The notes under the pieces are model-generated. The model saw nothing but the letters and a program-made list of their open reading frames with translations, was not told the origin of the DNA and ran no database searches. A stretch of DNA of 32,879 nt from Epilithonimonas tenax DSM 16811 (lineage in GTDB: Bacteria; Bacteroidota; Bacteroidia; Flavobacteriales; Weeksellaceae), in assembly GCF_000428485.1 (NCBI RefSeq), contig NZ_AUAA01000035.1:1-32879 (forward strand). Reading direction: 5' to 3'. Position numbers and translations under genes: made by a program. Below, one piece after another: positions 1-6,147 of the stretch (position 1 is its first letter; every line of letters begins with the position of its first letter).

Positions 1-257
1 GAGAAACAACCAAAAAAATTATCAAAAACAAAAATATATTTTCAGAAAATCGAGAAAAAGAATAGAGACATTATTCTCTCAGCTTTGTGACCAATTTAAA
101 ATCAGAAACAACTACGCAAAATCATTTGAAGGTTTTAAAACAAGGATATTGAGCAAAATAACAGCATTAACTTTCATTCAATTTGTAAATGTTTTTGTAT
201 TTAATAGAAAAATGAATAATATTAAAATTGCATTAGTTTGATAATGCACTACGAGTT
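1..257 (+). mobile_element. IS982-family element, right end (partial)
   Basis: The right end of an insertion sequence whose left part lies outside the window. It holds the C-terminal part of the transposase (to 241) and a terminal inverted repeat at 241-257. That repeat is the reverse complement, with one mismatch, of the 17 bp at 32647-32663 that begin the IS982 copy at the other end of the window. Both copies point in the same direction. Element identity is inferred from the transposase fragment and the matching ends. Confidence 0.8.
2..241 (+). CDS. IS982-family transposase, C-terminal fragment
   Basis: The 5' end is cut off by the window edge. Reading from base 2 gives 79 codons ending in TGA at 239-241. 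The basic stretch FRKSRKRIETLFSQLCDQF followed by RNNYAKSFEGFKTRILSKI is typical of the end of IS982 transposases, where RKRIE supplies the last acidic residue of the DDE catalytic triad. The stop codon runs into the terminal inverted repeat, as usual for compact insertion sequences. The matching N-terminal part of such a protein starts at 32726 in the second copy. The two fragments (79 and 51 residues) do not add up to the roughly 290 residues expected for the family, so they are not the two ends of one gene cut by a circular junction. Confidence 0.8.
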   Translation, partial: RNNQKNYQKQKYIFRKSRKRIETLFSQLCDQFKIRNNYAKSFEGFKTRILSKITALTFIQFVNVFVFNRKMNNIKIALV

Positions 258-279
258 AAACTAATGCTATTTTAATATT
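218..279. repeat. 22-bp inverted repeat around the IS982 terminus
   Basis: Bases 218-239 and 258-279 are reverse complements with a single mismatch. The 18-base loop between them contains the terminal repeat of the IS982 element. The left arm is the last coding part of the transposase; the right arm lies outside the element if its end is at 257. It could act as a two-way terminator, or show that the element ends further right than assumed. Confidence 0.7.
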
Positions 280-339
280 TAAAATACTATTTGATATGAA
301 TTCTAAAATACAGAGAATAGATTATCTAATAATTTTTTT

Positions 340-370
340 TTTGAACAAAAGTTTATCTATTAATTATTTG
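340..370 (+). promoter_or_regulatory. Possible promoter for the Crp/Fnr gene
   Basis: A -33-like TTTG at 340-343 is followed after 19 bases by ATTATTTG at 363-370, which matches the Bacteroidetes -7 consensus TAnnTTTG at its TTTG part only. It would give a leader of about 60 bases. No TGTRA-N6-TYACW operator is seen here. Weak match. Confidence 0.3.
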
Positions 371-438
371 CACTTTAAAAAAATAATCAACTAGTAGGAA
401 TGCATTCAGATTTCCCATAATTATATTTATATTTGAGT

Positions 439-1047
439 ATGAATATTTATGAAATATCAAATCCTGAATTCAAAAAAGAAATTGCAGCTACCGGCGATTT
501 AAAACTATTTCCTGCAGGCACAGTTATTTTAGATATCAACTCCTATGTTAATTACATTCCATTGGTAATGTCTGGCAGTGTGAAGGTCGTAAGAACGGAA
601 GAGGATGGGAGAGAAATCCTTTTGTATTATCTTACGCCTGGGGAAAGTTGTATCTCATCAATACTTTCAGGGCTTACTCAAGGCACTTCCAAGGTTAAGG
701 CAGTGGTAGAAGAGGATGCTGAAATTCTGATGCTGTCACTTCCCAAAGCCAAGGAATGGCTCACAAAATATCCGGAATGGTCTACTTTTGTTTTTGAGCT
801 TTATCATAAAAGATTTGAGGATTTAGTCAATATGGTCAATTCAATTGCTTTCCAAAAAGTAGATGCACGACTATTATATTTATTAGACCAAAAGTCAAAA
901 CTGTATAAATCAAAAGAACTTTCAGTTACCCATCAACAGCTTGCAGACGAACTCGGCATAACAAGAGAGGCGGTTAGCCGAGTCCTGAAACAGATTGAAA
1001 CCGAAGGCAAAATAAAACTTTCCCGAAATAAAATTACCCTATTGTAA
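439..1047 (+). CDS. Crp/Fnr family transcriptional regulator
   Basis: A 202-residue cytosolic DNA-binding regulator. Residues of about 15-110 form the cyclic-nucleotide-binding-like beta-barrel (GSVKVVRTEEDGREILLYYL), followed by a dimerisation helix and a C-terminal winged helix (LADELGITREAVSRVLKQIE). The recognition helix carries R-E-x-x-x-R, the arrangement that in CRP reads TGTGA half-sites, in keeping with the TGTRA sites found in this window. There is one cysteine (Cys71, in GESCIS) and no FNR-type cysteine cluster, so an iron-sulfur oxygen sensor is unlikely; the ligand is unknown. A TTG two codons upstream is possible, but the ATG is preferred. The stop codon overlaps an operator of the next operon. 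It is the natural candidate to control the five sites described here; that link is inference. Confidence 0.9.
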   Translation: MNIYEISNPEFKKEIAATGDLKLFPAGTVILDINSYVNYIPLVMSGSVKVVRTEEDGREILLYYLTPGESCISSILSGLTQGTSKVKAVVEEDAEILMLSLPKAKEWLTKYPEWSTFVFELYHKRFEDLVNMVNSIAFQKVDARLLYLLDQKSKLYKSKELSVTHQQLADELGITREAVSRVLKQIETEGKIKLSRNKITLL

Positions 1048-1087
1048 CTTACATCACTGACTGACTTTTATCTCCTCCGTAAATTTG
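1043..1087 (+). promoter_or_regulatory. Operator site 1 and -7 box, rhodanese-OsmC operon
   Basis: The CRP-like site TGTAA-CTTACA-TCACT lies at 1043-1058 and the -7 box TAAATTTG at 1080-1087, with site start to box start 37 bp. No TTTG -33 box is seen at the expected distance, so the promoter probably needs an activator. The site would be centred near -42 from the transcription start, the class II activator position. Confidence 0.65.
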
Positions 1088-1112
1088 CATTATAAATTTT
1101 AAAACCAATACA

Positions 1113-1424
1113 ATGTTAGATGCAATAAAAAACCTTTTCGGGATGGATAAAACCGATTACGCTGCCCTTGTAAAAGAAGGTGCCGTTATTCTTGATGTAA
1201 GAAGCAAAAGCGAATATGCGGGAGGACATATCAAAAATTCTATTAATATTCCTGTCAACGAGCTTCAAAACAATCTTTCTAAATTAAAAAACAAAGACAA
1301 AACCATTATTACCTGTTGCGCATCGGGGATGAGAAGTGCTTCTGCAAAGAATGTTCTCGAGAATAGCGGTTACAAAAACGTGCACAACGGAGGTGGTTGG
1401 AACAGCTTAAACAACAAACTATAA
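1113..1424 (+). CDS. Single-domain rhodanese
   Basis: A 103-residue sulfurtransferase of one rhodanese domain. It shows the usual start ILDVRSKSEYAGGHI (about 26-40) and the active-site loop CCASGMRS, in which Cys69 is the persulfide-carrying residue of C-x-S-G-x-R; Cys68 sits next to it. There is no signal peptide, so it should be cytosolic. The start lies about 20 bases after the predicted transcription start of a promoter with the shared operator. It is followed four bases later by an OsmC protein, so the pair is almost certainly one operon. A role in moving sulfane sulfur between thiols is expected from the family; the exact partner is not visible. Confidence 0.9.
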   Translation: MLDAIKNLFGMDKTDYAALVKEGAVILDVRSKSEYAGGHIKNSINIPVNELQNNLSKLKNKDKTIITCCASGMRSASAKNVLENSGYKNVHNGGGWNSLNNKL

Positions 1425-1428
1425 TCCG

Positions 1429-1863
1429 ATGGAAGCACATTATTACAACGTAGATATTTCCTGGAAAAACGACCGAAAAGGCGAAATGTCTTCACCCGAA
1501 CTTTTACAAAGTGTCGAAATAGCAACACCTCCTCAATTTCCTAAAGGAATTGAAGGAATCTGGTCGCCGGAACATTTGTTCACCGCCGCAGTAAGCAGTT
1601 GCTTAATGACAACCTTTTTGGCAATTGCAGAAAACTCAAAATTAGAATTTGAAAATTTTGAGTGTAAATCTAAAGGAAAACTGGAGCAGGTTGAAGGCAA
1701 ATTCCTGATGACCGAAGTGATTTTAGAACCTGTTGTCACCATCAAAAATGAATCAGACAGAGAAAAAGCCGAGAAAGTTTTGCAGAAATCGGAAGCCAAT
1801 TGCTTGATTTCCAATTCTGTGAAATCTAAAATCACGATGATTCCTCAAATCAAATTAAAATAA
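1429..1863 (+). CDS. OsmC family peroxide/persulfide-reactive protein
   Basis: A 144-residue protein of the OsmC/Ohr fold. The two redox cysteines of the family are at Cys58 (in AVSSCLMTTF, on the central helix after WSPEHLFTAAV) and Cys125 (in EANCLISNSV); Cys79 is extra. Family members reduce organic hydroperoxides, and several are reported to act on persulfides. The position four bases after a rhodanese, under a promoter shared with sulfide-oxidation genes, favours a sulfane-sulfur role; that is inference. Cytosolic, no signal peptide. The operon terminator downstream is split by an IS4-family insertion. Confidence 0.88.
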   Translation: MEAHYYNVDISWKNDRKGEMSSPELLQSVEIATPPQFPKGIEGIWSPEHLFTAAVSSCLMTTFLAIAENSKLEFENFECKSKGKLEQVEGKFLMTEVILEPVVTIKNESDREKAEKVLQKSEANCLISNSVKSKITMIPQIKLK

Positions 1864-1893
1864 ATGTCTCCATATGTTTTTTAATTGTTACCG

Positions 1894-1903
1894 CCTTTAA
1901 TGG
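1894..1903. repeat. Target-site duplication, left copy
   Basis: CCTTTAATGG directly before the IS4-family element, repeated identically at 3302-3311 directly after it. Ten base pairs is within the range known for IS4-family insertions. Confidence 0.9.
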
Positions 1904-1911
1904 TAGTCATG

Positions 1912-1940
1912 GTCGGAAGAATTTTTCTTCCGACTTTTTT
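1912..1940 (+). terminator. Inward-facing terminator at left IS end
   Basis: GTCGGAAGAA-TTT-TTCTTCCGAC is a 10-bp stem with a three-base loop followed by six Ts. It lies inside the element, upstream of the transposase, so it would stop transcripts coming from OsmC before they reach the transposase. It also replaces the disrupted operon terminator. Confidence 0.75.
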
Positions 1941-2044
1941 ATATTAGACAATACGGGGGTGGTGTTTAATCTATTGATTACCAGTTATTTAATTTATTTT
2001 TATTATGTAAGTTTTGTATATTTATAGCTGATAATGAATTATTT

Positions 2045-3262
2045 ATGTCAGTTTTTAAAGATCACAAAATATCTCTTAAAGATGTTTTAGAATTTATTCC
2101 CGAAGCACTTTTAACTCATCTCTCGGCAAGCACCAAAGTAGATCATTATAGCAAAGTTCTGCACGGCAAAAAAATGTTTTACCTGTTTTTGTCCTGCATC
2201 TTTGATAACGAGAAATTAAGTCAGAGAACTTTGGAGGATACATTTAACAGCAGCGGATTCAAAGCATTGTTTGGACTGGGGGAAGAGGAGAAAATACGCA
2301 GAAGTTCAATTTCAGAAAGGCTTTCAAAAATTGATTCTAATTATTTCAAAGAAATCTATGAGCAAATGTATGGGCGATTTTCAAGCCTTTATGACAAATC
2401 TGAAATCGAAAAATATAATCTCATCAGAGTGGACAGCACAATCGTTGCCGATACCTGTTCGAAACTTAAAGAAGGAATTGACCAGAAAAGTGGAAAGAAA
2501 CTGGTAAAATTCAGTTTTTCTTTTGATGGAATTTTACCGTCGGCAGTAGAGATTTTTACGGGACAAAAATACTCTGCAGAAGACAACGCGCTCGCTGAGG
2601 CTGTTCTCAGCCAGATAAAAAAAGAAGAGCATCATGATAATATTTATGTCATAGACAGAGGGCTGCAGTCTACAAGAACGATGAAAGATTTTGAAGAAAA
2701 GTCTCTGAAATTTATTATTCGTTCCAGGGAAAAAAGAAAATTTGAAGAGATTACCTCTTTTATTGAAACGGAAATCCCTGTAAAATGGGATGACTGGGAA
2801 GTTATTAAAGACAGTAAAGTGAAGCTGTACACCGGAAAACCCATCCAAAACAAACGTGGAAATATCCATCATCGGGAAGAAAAAGTGGAAACAAATTTTC
2901 GATTGGTAGTCATCAAAAACGAAAAAACAGGCAAAGAATTTTGGTTTATAACCAACGAGTTTGAACTTTCTGCCAAAGAAATCTCAGATTATTACCGTAA
3001 AAGATGGGATATTGAAGTGTTCTTCAGGTTTATGAAACAAGAGCTGAATTTAAGTCATCTTGTATCACTGAATAAAAATGGAATTCAAGTGATGGTCTAC
3101 GTGACAATGATTGCTTCTATGCTACTCCTGATTTACAAAAAAGCAAATGATTTAGGCTATAAGACTGCGAAAAGACGTATCACAATGGAGCTCAGGGATA
3201 TGATTACCGCAATTTTAATCGTTTTTGCAGGAGGTGACCCCTCCAAAGTTTTCAAAACATAA
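2045..3262 (+). CDS. IS4-family transposase
   Basis: A 405-residue DDE transposase. Catalytic acidic residues are visible as Asp130 (RVDSTIV), Asp204 (VIDRGLQST) and Glu324 within YRKRWDIEVFFRFMK, which fits the IS4 signature Y-x2-R-x3-E-x6-K exactly. The N-terminal 110 residues are a helical DNA-binding part, and an insertion of beta structure lies between the second Asp and the Glu. Length is usual for the family. No frameshift or stop interrupts it, so the element may still be active. The gene sits alone between the inverted repeats and has no link to the sulfur genes beyond having landed between them. Confidence 0.93.
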   Translation: MSVFKDHKISLKDVLEFIPEALLTHLSASTKVDHYSKVLHGKKMFYLFLSCIFDNEKLSQRTLEDTFNSSGFKALFGLGEEEKIRRSSISERLSKIDSNYFKEIYEQMYGRFSSLYDKSEIEKYNLIRVDSTIVADTCSKLKEGIDQKSGKKLVKFSFSFDGILPSAVEIFTGQKYSAEDNALAEAVLSQIKKEEHHDNIYVIDRGLQSTRTMKDFEEKSLKFIIRSREKRKFEEITSFIETEIPVKWDDWEVIKDSKVKLYTGKPIQNKRGNIHHREEKVETNFRLVVIKNEKTGKEFWFITNEFELSAKEISDYYRKRWDIEVFFRFMKQELNLSHLVSLNKNGIQVMVYVTMIASMLLLIYKKANDLGYKTAKRRITMELRDMITAILIVFAGGDPSKVFKT

Positions 3263-3272
3263 ACTAAAAAAA

Positions 3273-3296
3273 ATGGTCGGAATTTCTTCCGACCAT
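3273..3296 (-). terminator. Inward-facing terminator at right IS end
   Basis: ATGGTCGGAA-TTTC-TTCCGACCAT is a perfect 10-bp hairpin. Read on the minus strand it is followed by a run of eight Ts (the As at 3266-3273), so it would stop transcripts entering the element from the right. The T-run lies on the transposase side. Confidence 0.6.
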
Positions 3297-3301
3297 GACT
3301 A

Positions 3302-3311
3302 CCTTTAATGG
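3302..3311. repeat. Target-site duplication, right copy
   Basis: CCTTTAATGG, the second copy of the duplicated target. It is followed by CGG and a long T-run (to 3323), the right half of the original operon terminator. Confidence 0.9.
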
Positions 3312-3366
3312 CGGTTTTTTTTTGTCCCCAAAATGAAATCAATTGTTGTTCTAGATTATCTTCTTA

Positions 3367-3411
3367 TGTGATAAAGGTTACTGTGCAACAGTTTTCAGCA
3401 GTCTAACTTTG
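3367..3411 (+). promoter_or_regulatory. Operator site 2 and -7 box, first efflux operon
   Basis: TGTGA-TAAAGG-TTACT at 3367-3382 and the perfect -7 box TAACTTTG at 3404-3411, start to start 37 bp as in the other four cases. This is the site closest to the CRP consensus in its left half. It places the TolC-MFP-RND operon under the same control as the sulfide-oxidation genes. Confidence 0.65.
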
Positions 3412-3427
3412 TCAAAAATTAAAGATT

Positions 3428-4735
3428 ATGCAAAGAGTCTGGGTACTTATTTTATCATTAAGCTTATTTCAAAACGTATTTTCCCAAGATACCATCAGGA
3501 TTTCCAAAACAGAATTGGAACAAAAAATTCTGGATAACAATCTTCAGGTAAAAATGGCGCAAAAAGAAGCCGAACTAGCCGATGCCGAACTTTTGGGAAC
3601 AAGAGCAATGTATCTCCCGAATATCAATGCCTCTTATACTTTTTCAAATACCAACAATCCGTTGTATGCATTTGGTTCAAAACTCAATCAGGAACGTATT
3701 ACGATGACGGATTTCAATCCCGATAATCTAAATTCACCAAAAAGCATTTCCAACTTTGCCACCAAATTAGAAATTCAGCAGCCCATCATCAATATGGATG
3801 CGGTTTACCAGAAAAAAGCCGGACAGGTAAAATCCGAAGTGCTGAAAATTAAAACCGAAAGAACCAAAGAATACGTTCAGTTCGAACTCAAAAAAGCATA
3901 TATGACTTTGCAGATGGCTTACAAAATGGTAGAAACTTTAGAAAATGCGAGAACAACAACACTGGCAAACAAAAAAGTGATCGACAATTATTACAAAAAC
4001 GGAATTATTCAGAAATCAGAGGTTTTGTATATGGACGTCCGTCTGAAAGAAATTGAAAATCAGATACAGTTCGCCAAATCCAATGTCAAAAACACTTCCG
4101 ATTATCTTTATTTTTTGTTGGATGAAAATTATCAAAATAAGGTTTTGAAACCCACAGAATCCTTAGAATATCAGAACAATATGGTAGAAAATAATCCTAC
4201 TTTAAACATTAATAGAAAAGATTTACAAGCCTACCAAAAATCTTTGGAAGCCTACGATTTAATGATAAAATTTTCCAAAGCCAAATTTCTCCCGAAACTC
4301 AATGCTTTCGGAAGCTTCGAGATGTACGACAACAAAATCGCACAGTTCGATGCCAACGGATATTTAGCCGGAATTCAACTTTCGTGGAATGTTTTCGACG
4401 GTCTCAAAGCCAAAAGCGAACAGGAAAAATACAAAGCCGAACTGAGTAAAGCACAAACCGAAATTCAGCAATACCAAAAACAAAGCGAGCTGGAATTGAG
4501 TAAAACTTCCCGACAGGTTCAGGATGCCGAAAACAAAGTAAACCTTACCAAACTCGCTTGGGAACAAAGCAAAGAAGCTTATAGGATCCGCAAAAACAGA
4601 TATGATCAAGGCTTGGAAAAATCCTCAGATTTACTCACTTCAGAAACCCAGATGTCACAGAAAGAATTAGAGCATATTCAGGCGATTTTCGAATATAACA
4701 CCGCTTTAGAATATTATAAATTTTTGAAAAATTAG
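3428..4735 (+). CDS. TolC family outer-membrane efflux protein
   Basis: A 435-residue outer-membrane channel subunit. Residues 1-19 are a signal peptide (hydrophobic core LILSLSLFQNVFS, then QDT). The rest has long alpha-helical heptad-rich segments (for example around 355-435) and the GIQLSWNVFDGLKAKSEQEKY segment typical of the second half of TolC proteins. It would form the outer-membrane exit duct of the pump whose adaptor and permease follow. First gene of the operon, about 10 bases after the predicted transcription start. Substrate cannot be read from the channel subunit. Confidence 0.9.
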   Translation: MQRVWVLILSLSLFQNVFSQDTIRISKTELEQKILDNNLQVKMAQKEAELADAELLGTRAMYLPNINASYTFSNTNNPLYAFGSKLNQERITMTDFNPDNLNSPKSISNFATKLEIQQPIINMDAVYQKKAGQVKSEVLKIKTERTKEYVQFELKKAYMTLQMAYKMVETLENARTTTLANKKVIDNYYKNGIIQKSEVLYMDVRLKEIENQIQFAKSNVKNTSDYLYFLLDENYQNKVLKPTESLEYQNNMVENNPTLNINRKDLQAYQKSLEAYDLMIKFSKAKFLPKLNAFGSFEMYDNKIAQFDANGYLAGIQLSWNVFDGLKAKSEQEKYKAELSKAQTEIQQYQKQSELELSKTSRQVQDAENKVNLTKLAWEQSKEAYRIRKNRYDQGLEKSSDLLTSETQMSQKELEHIQAIFEYNTALEYYKFLKN

Positions 4736-4780
4736 TAATTAATAGGAACGAAATAATCTAAAAATGAGTGAGATATATTT

Positions 4781-4880
4781 TTATGAGCTATTTCCCGCTG
4801 TCCACTATATCTTTTTCTTTTTACTAACGCTTTTCCCCTTTCCAAAAAAGAAAAAGGATGCCGTTGCCATCGGAGCTATG
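4781..4880. repeat. Hairpin-forming intergenic element
   Basis: Within the 217-base gap between the TolC and adaptor genes, CTTTTTCTTTTT (4811-4822) and AAAAAGAAAAAG (4845-4856) form a perfect 12-bp stem, with AGCT words near both outer ends. From memory it resembles dispersed intergenic repeats of flavobacteria; this was not checked. Confidence 0.45.
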
Positions 4881-4952
4881 ATTAAAGTTCCGCCAAAAAA
4901 TCGCAAAACGACGATTCAACAAGGTTCATAAAAAACAAATAAAATCAACATT

Positions 4953-6041
4953 ATGAAAACATATATTTATTCCGGTCTTATTCTGTCAGCAGTTCTTTTT
5001 AGCAGCTGCTCGTCCGATGACAAAAAATCTGTACAAAATACAGATGCTCCCATTTCAGTTACGGTCAATCAATCCACTACCAATTCCACAGGTTCATCAG
5101 CAACCGCCAGTGGAAAATTGATTGCCAGAAATTCCGTGAATGTTTCTACCAGAATGATGGGCTATATCACCTCGATGCGTGGGGAAGTCGGGCAAAATGT
5201 AACAGCAGGACAGGCTTTGATAAGCATCAATTCTACCGACATTCAGGCAAAAGGAGGACAAGTCAATGCGCAGATTTCCCAAGCTCAGGCAAGTTTTAAT
5301 ATTGCAAAAAAAGATTATGAAAGATTCCAGAATCTGTACAAAAGTCAAAGTGCATCTCAAAAAGAATTAGACGATATGAGAGCCCGCTACGAAATGGCTC
5401 AGGCGGGTTTGCAAGCCGCTCAGCAAATGAAAAACGAAGTCAATTCTCAATATAAATATACCAACATTACCGCTCCGATTTCGGGAACAATTACTGCGAA
5501 ATTTGCAGAGCAGGGCGATATGGCAAGTCCCGGAATGCCACTTTTGACGATAGAGTCTTCAGGAAGTTTGCAGGCGCAGGTTTTGGTTTCAGAAAAAGAC
5601 ATTACAATGATTACTCAGGGAATGAGCGTTCAGATTACTTTAAAATCAATCAACAAAACTATTTCCGGAACAGTGTCCGAAATCAGCAAATCAGCAACCA
5701 ATACTGGCGGACAATATATGTTGAAAATCAATATTCCTGCATCAAAAGAATTGCTCCCCGGAATGTTTGTCAATGTGCAGTTTCCATTTAAAAATTCCGG
5801 AAAAACCAGTCAGGATTTTGAGGAAAGCATAATGGTTCCCCAATCTGCTTTGGTAGAAAACGGACAATTAACGGGAGTTTACGTTGTGAGTTCACAAAAT
5901 ACCGCCGTTTTGCGGTGGCTGAAAATCGGTAAAACATTCGAAGACAAGGTGGAGGTTTTATCTGGTTTAAATACCAAAGAACCTTACATCACTTCCTCAA
6001 ACGGAAAATTGTATAACGGAGCAAAAATTCAAATTAAATAA
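4953..6041 (+). CDS. RND efflux periplasmic adaptor (membrane fusion protein)
   Basis: A 362-residue HlyD/AcrA-type adaptor. The N-terminus MKTYIYSGLILSAVLFSSCS is a lipoprotein signal with Cys19 as the lipidated residue. The order is the usual one: a lipoyl half (GYITSMRGEVGQNVTAGQAL, about 70-89), an alpha-helical hairpin (about 95-160), the second lipoyl half (ITAPISGTITAKFAEQGDMA), then beta-barrel and membrane-proximal domains. It links the inner-membrane permease at 6148 to the TolC channel at 3428. No metal-binding His/Met clusters of the CusB kind stand out. The gene lies in the middle of the operon. Confidence 0.9.
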   Translation: MKTYIYSGLILSAVLFSSCSSDDKKSVQNTDAPISVTVNQSTTNSTGSSATASGKLIARNSVNVSTRMMGYITSMRGEVGQNVTAGQALISINSTDIQAKGGQVNAQISQAQASFNIAKKDYERFQNLYKSQSASQKELDDMRARYEMAQAGLQAAQQMKNEVNSQYKYTNITAPISGTITAKFAEQGDMASPGMPLLTIESSGSLQAQVLVSEKDITMITQGMSVQITLKSINKTISGTVSEISKSATNTGGQYMLKINIPASKELLPGMFVNVQFPFKNSGKTSQDFEESIMVPQSALVENGQLTGVYVVSSQNTAVLRWLKIGKTFEDKVEVLSGLNTKEPYITSSNGKLYNGAKIQIK

Positions 6042-6109
6042 TGTAACAATCTAGCAATTTACCAATGTATCAATATTGTACTTGAATTAAACTTATCTGC
6101 ATTGTTACA
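6042..6109. repeat. Inverted repeat in the adaptor-permease spacer
   Basis: TGTAACAAT at 6042-6050 and ATTGTTACA at 6101-6109 are perfect reverse complements, with CAATGTATCAATATTGTAC-like repetition between. It does not fit the TGTRA-N6-TYACW operator spacing. It may be a simple spacer repeat or a weak attenuator. Confidence 0.4.
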
Positions 6110-6147
6110 CTTTTAGACTGGTACATTTTTAAATTAAAAAATATTTT

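Larger units (their letters stand above)
1904..3301 (+). mobile_element. Complete IS4-family insertion sequence
   Basis: A 1398-bp element with perfect 18-bp terminal inverted repeats (1904-1921 and 3284-3301, starting TAGTCATGGTCGGAAGAA) and a 10-bp duplicated target CCTTTAATGG on both sides. It carries one transposase gene that looks intact. Removing the element and one duplication restores ACCGCC-TTTAAT-GGCGGT followed by nine Ts, a textbook terminator; the target is therefore the loop and inner stem of the terminator behind the rhodanese-OsmC operon. Each end also forms a 10-bp hairpin with a T-run facing inward. The intact frame, identical duplications and perfect ends suggest a recent insertion. 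Confidence 0.93.

Noticed and set aside
4764-4931. A 55-codon frame (MSEIYFYELFPAVHYIFFF...) between TolC and adaptor genes
   Set aside because: It runs through the 12-bp hairpin of a likely repeat element; its hydrophobic and lysine-rich parts are the two arms of the stem, so it is not convincing as a gene.
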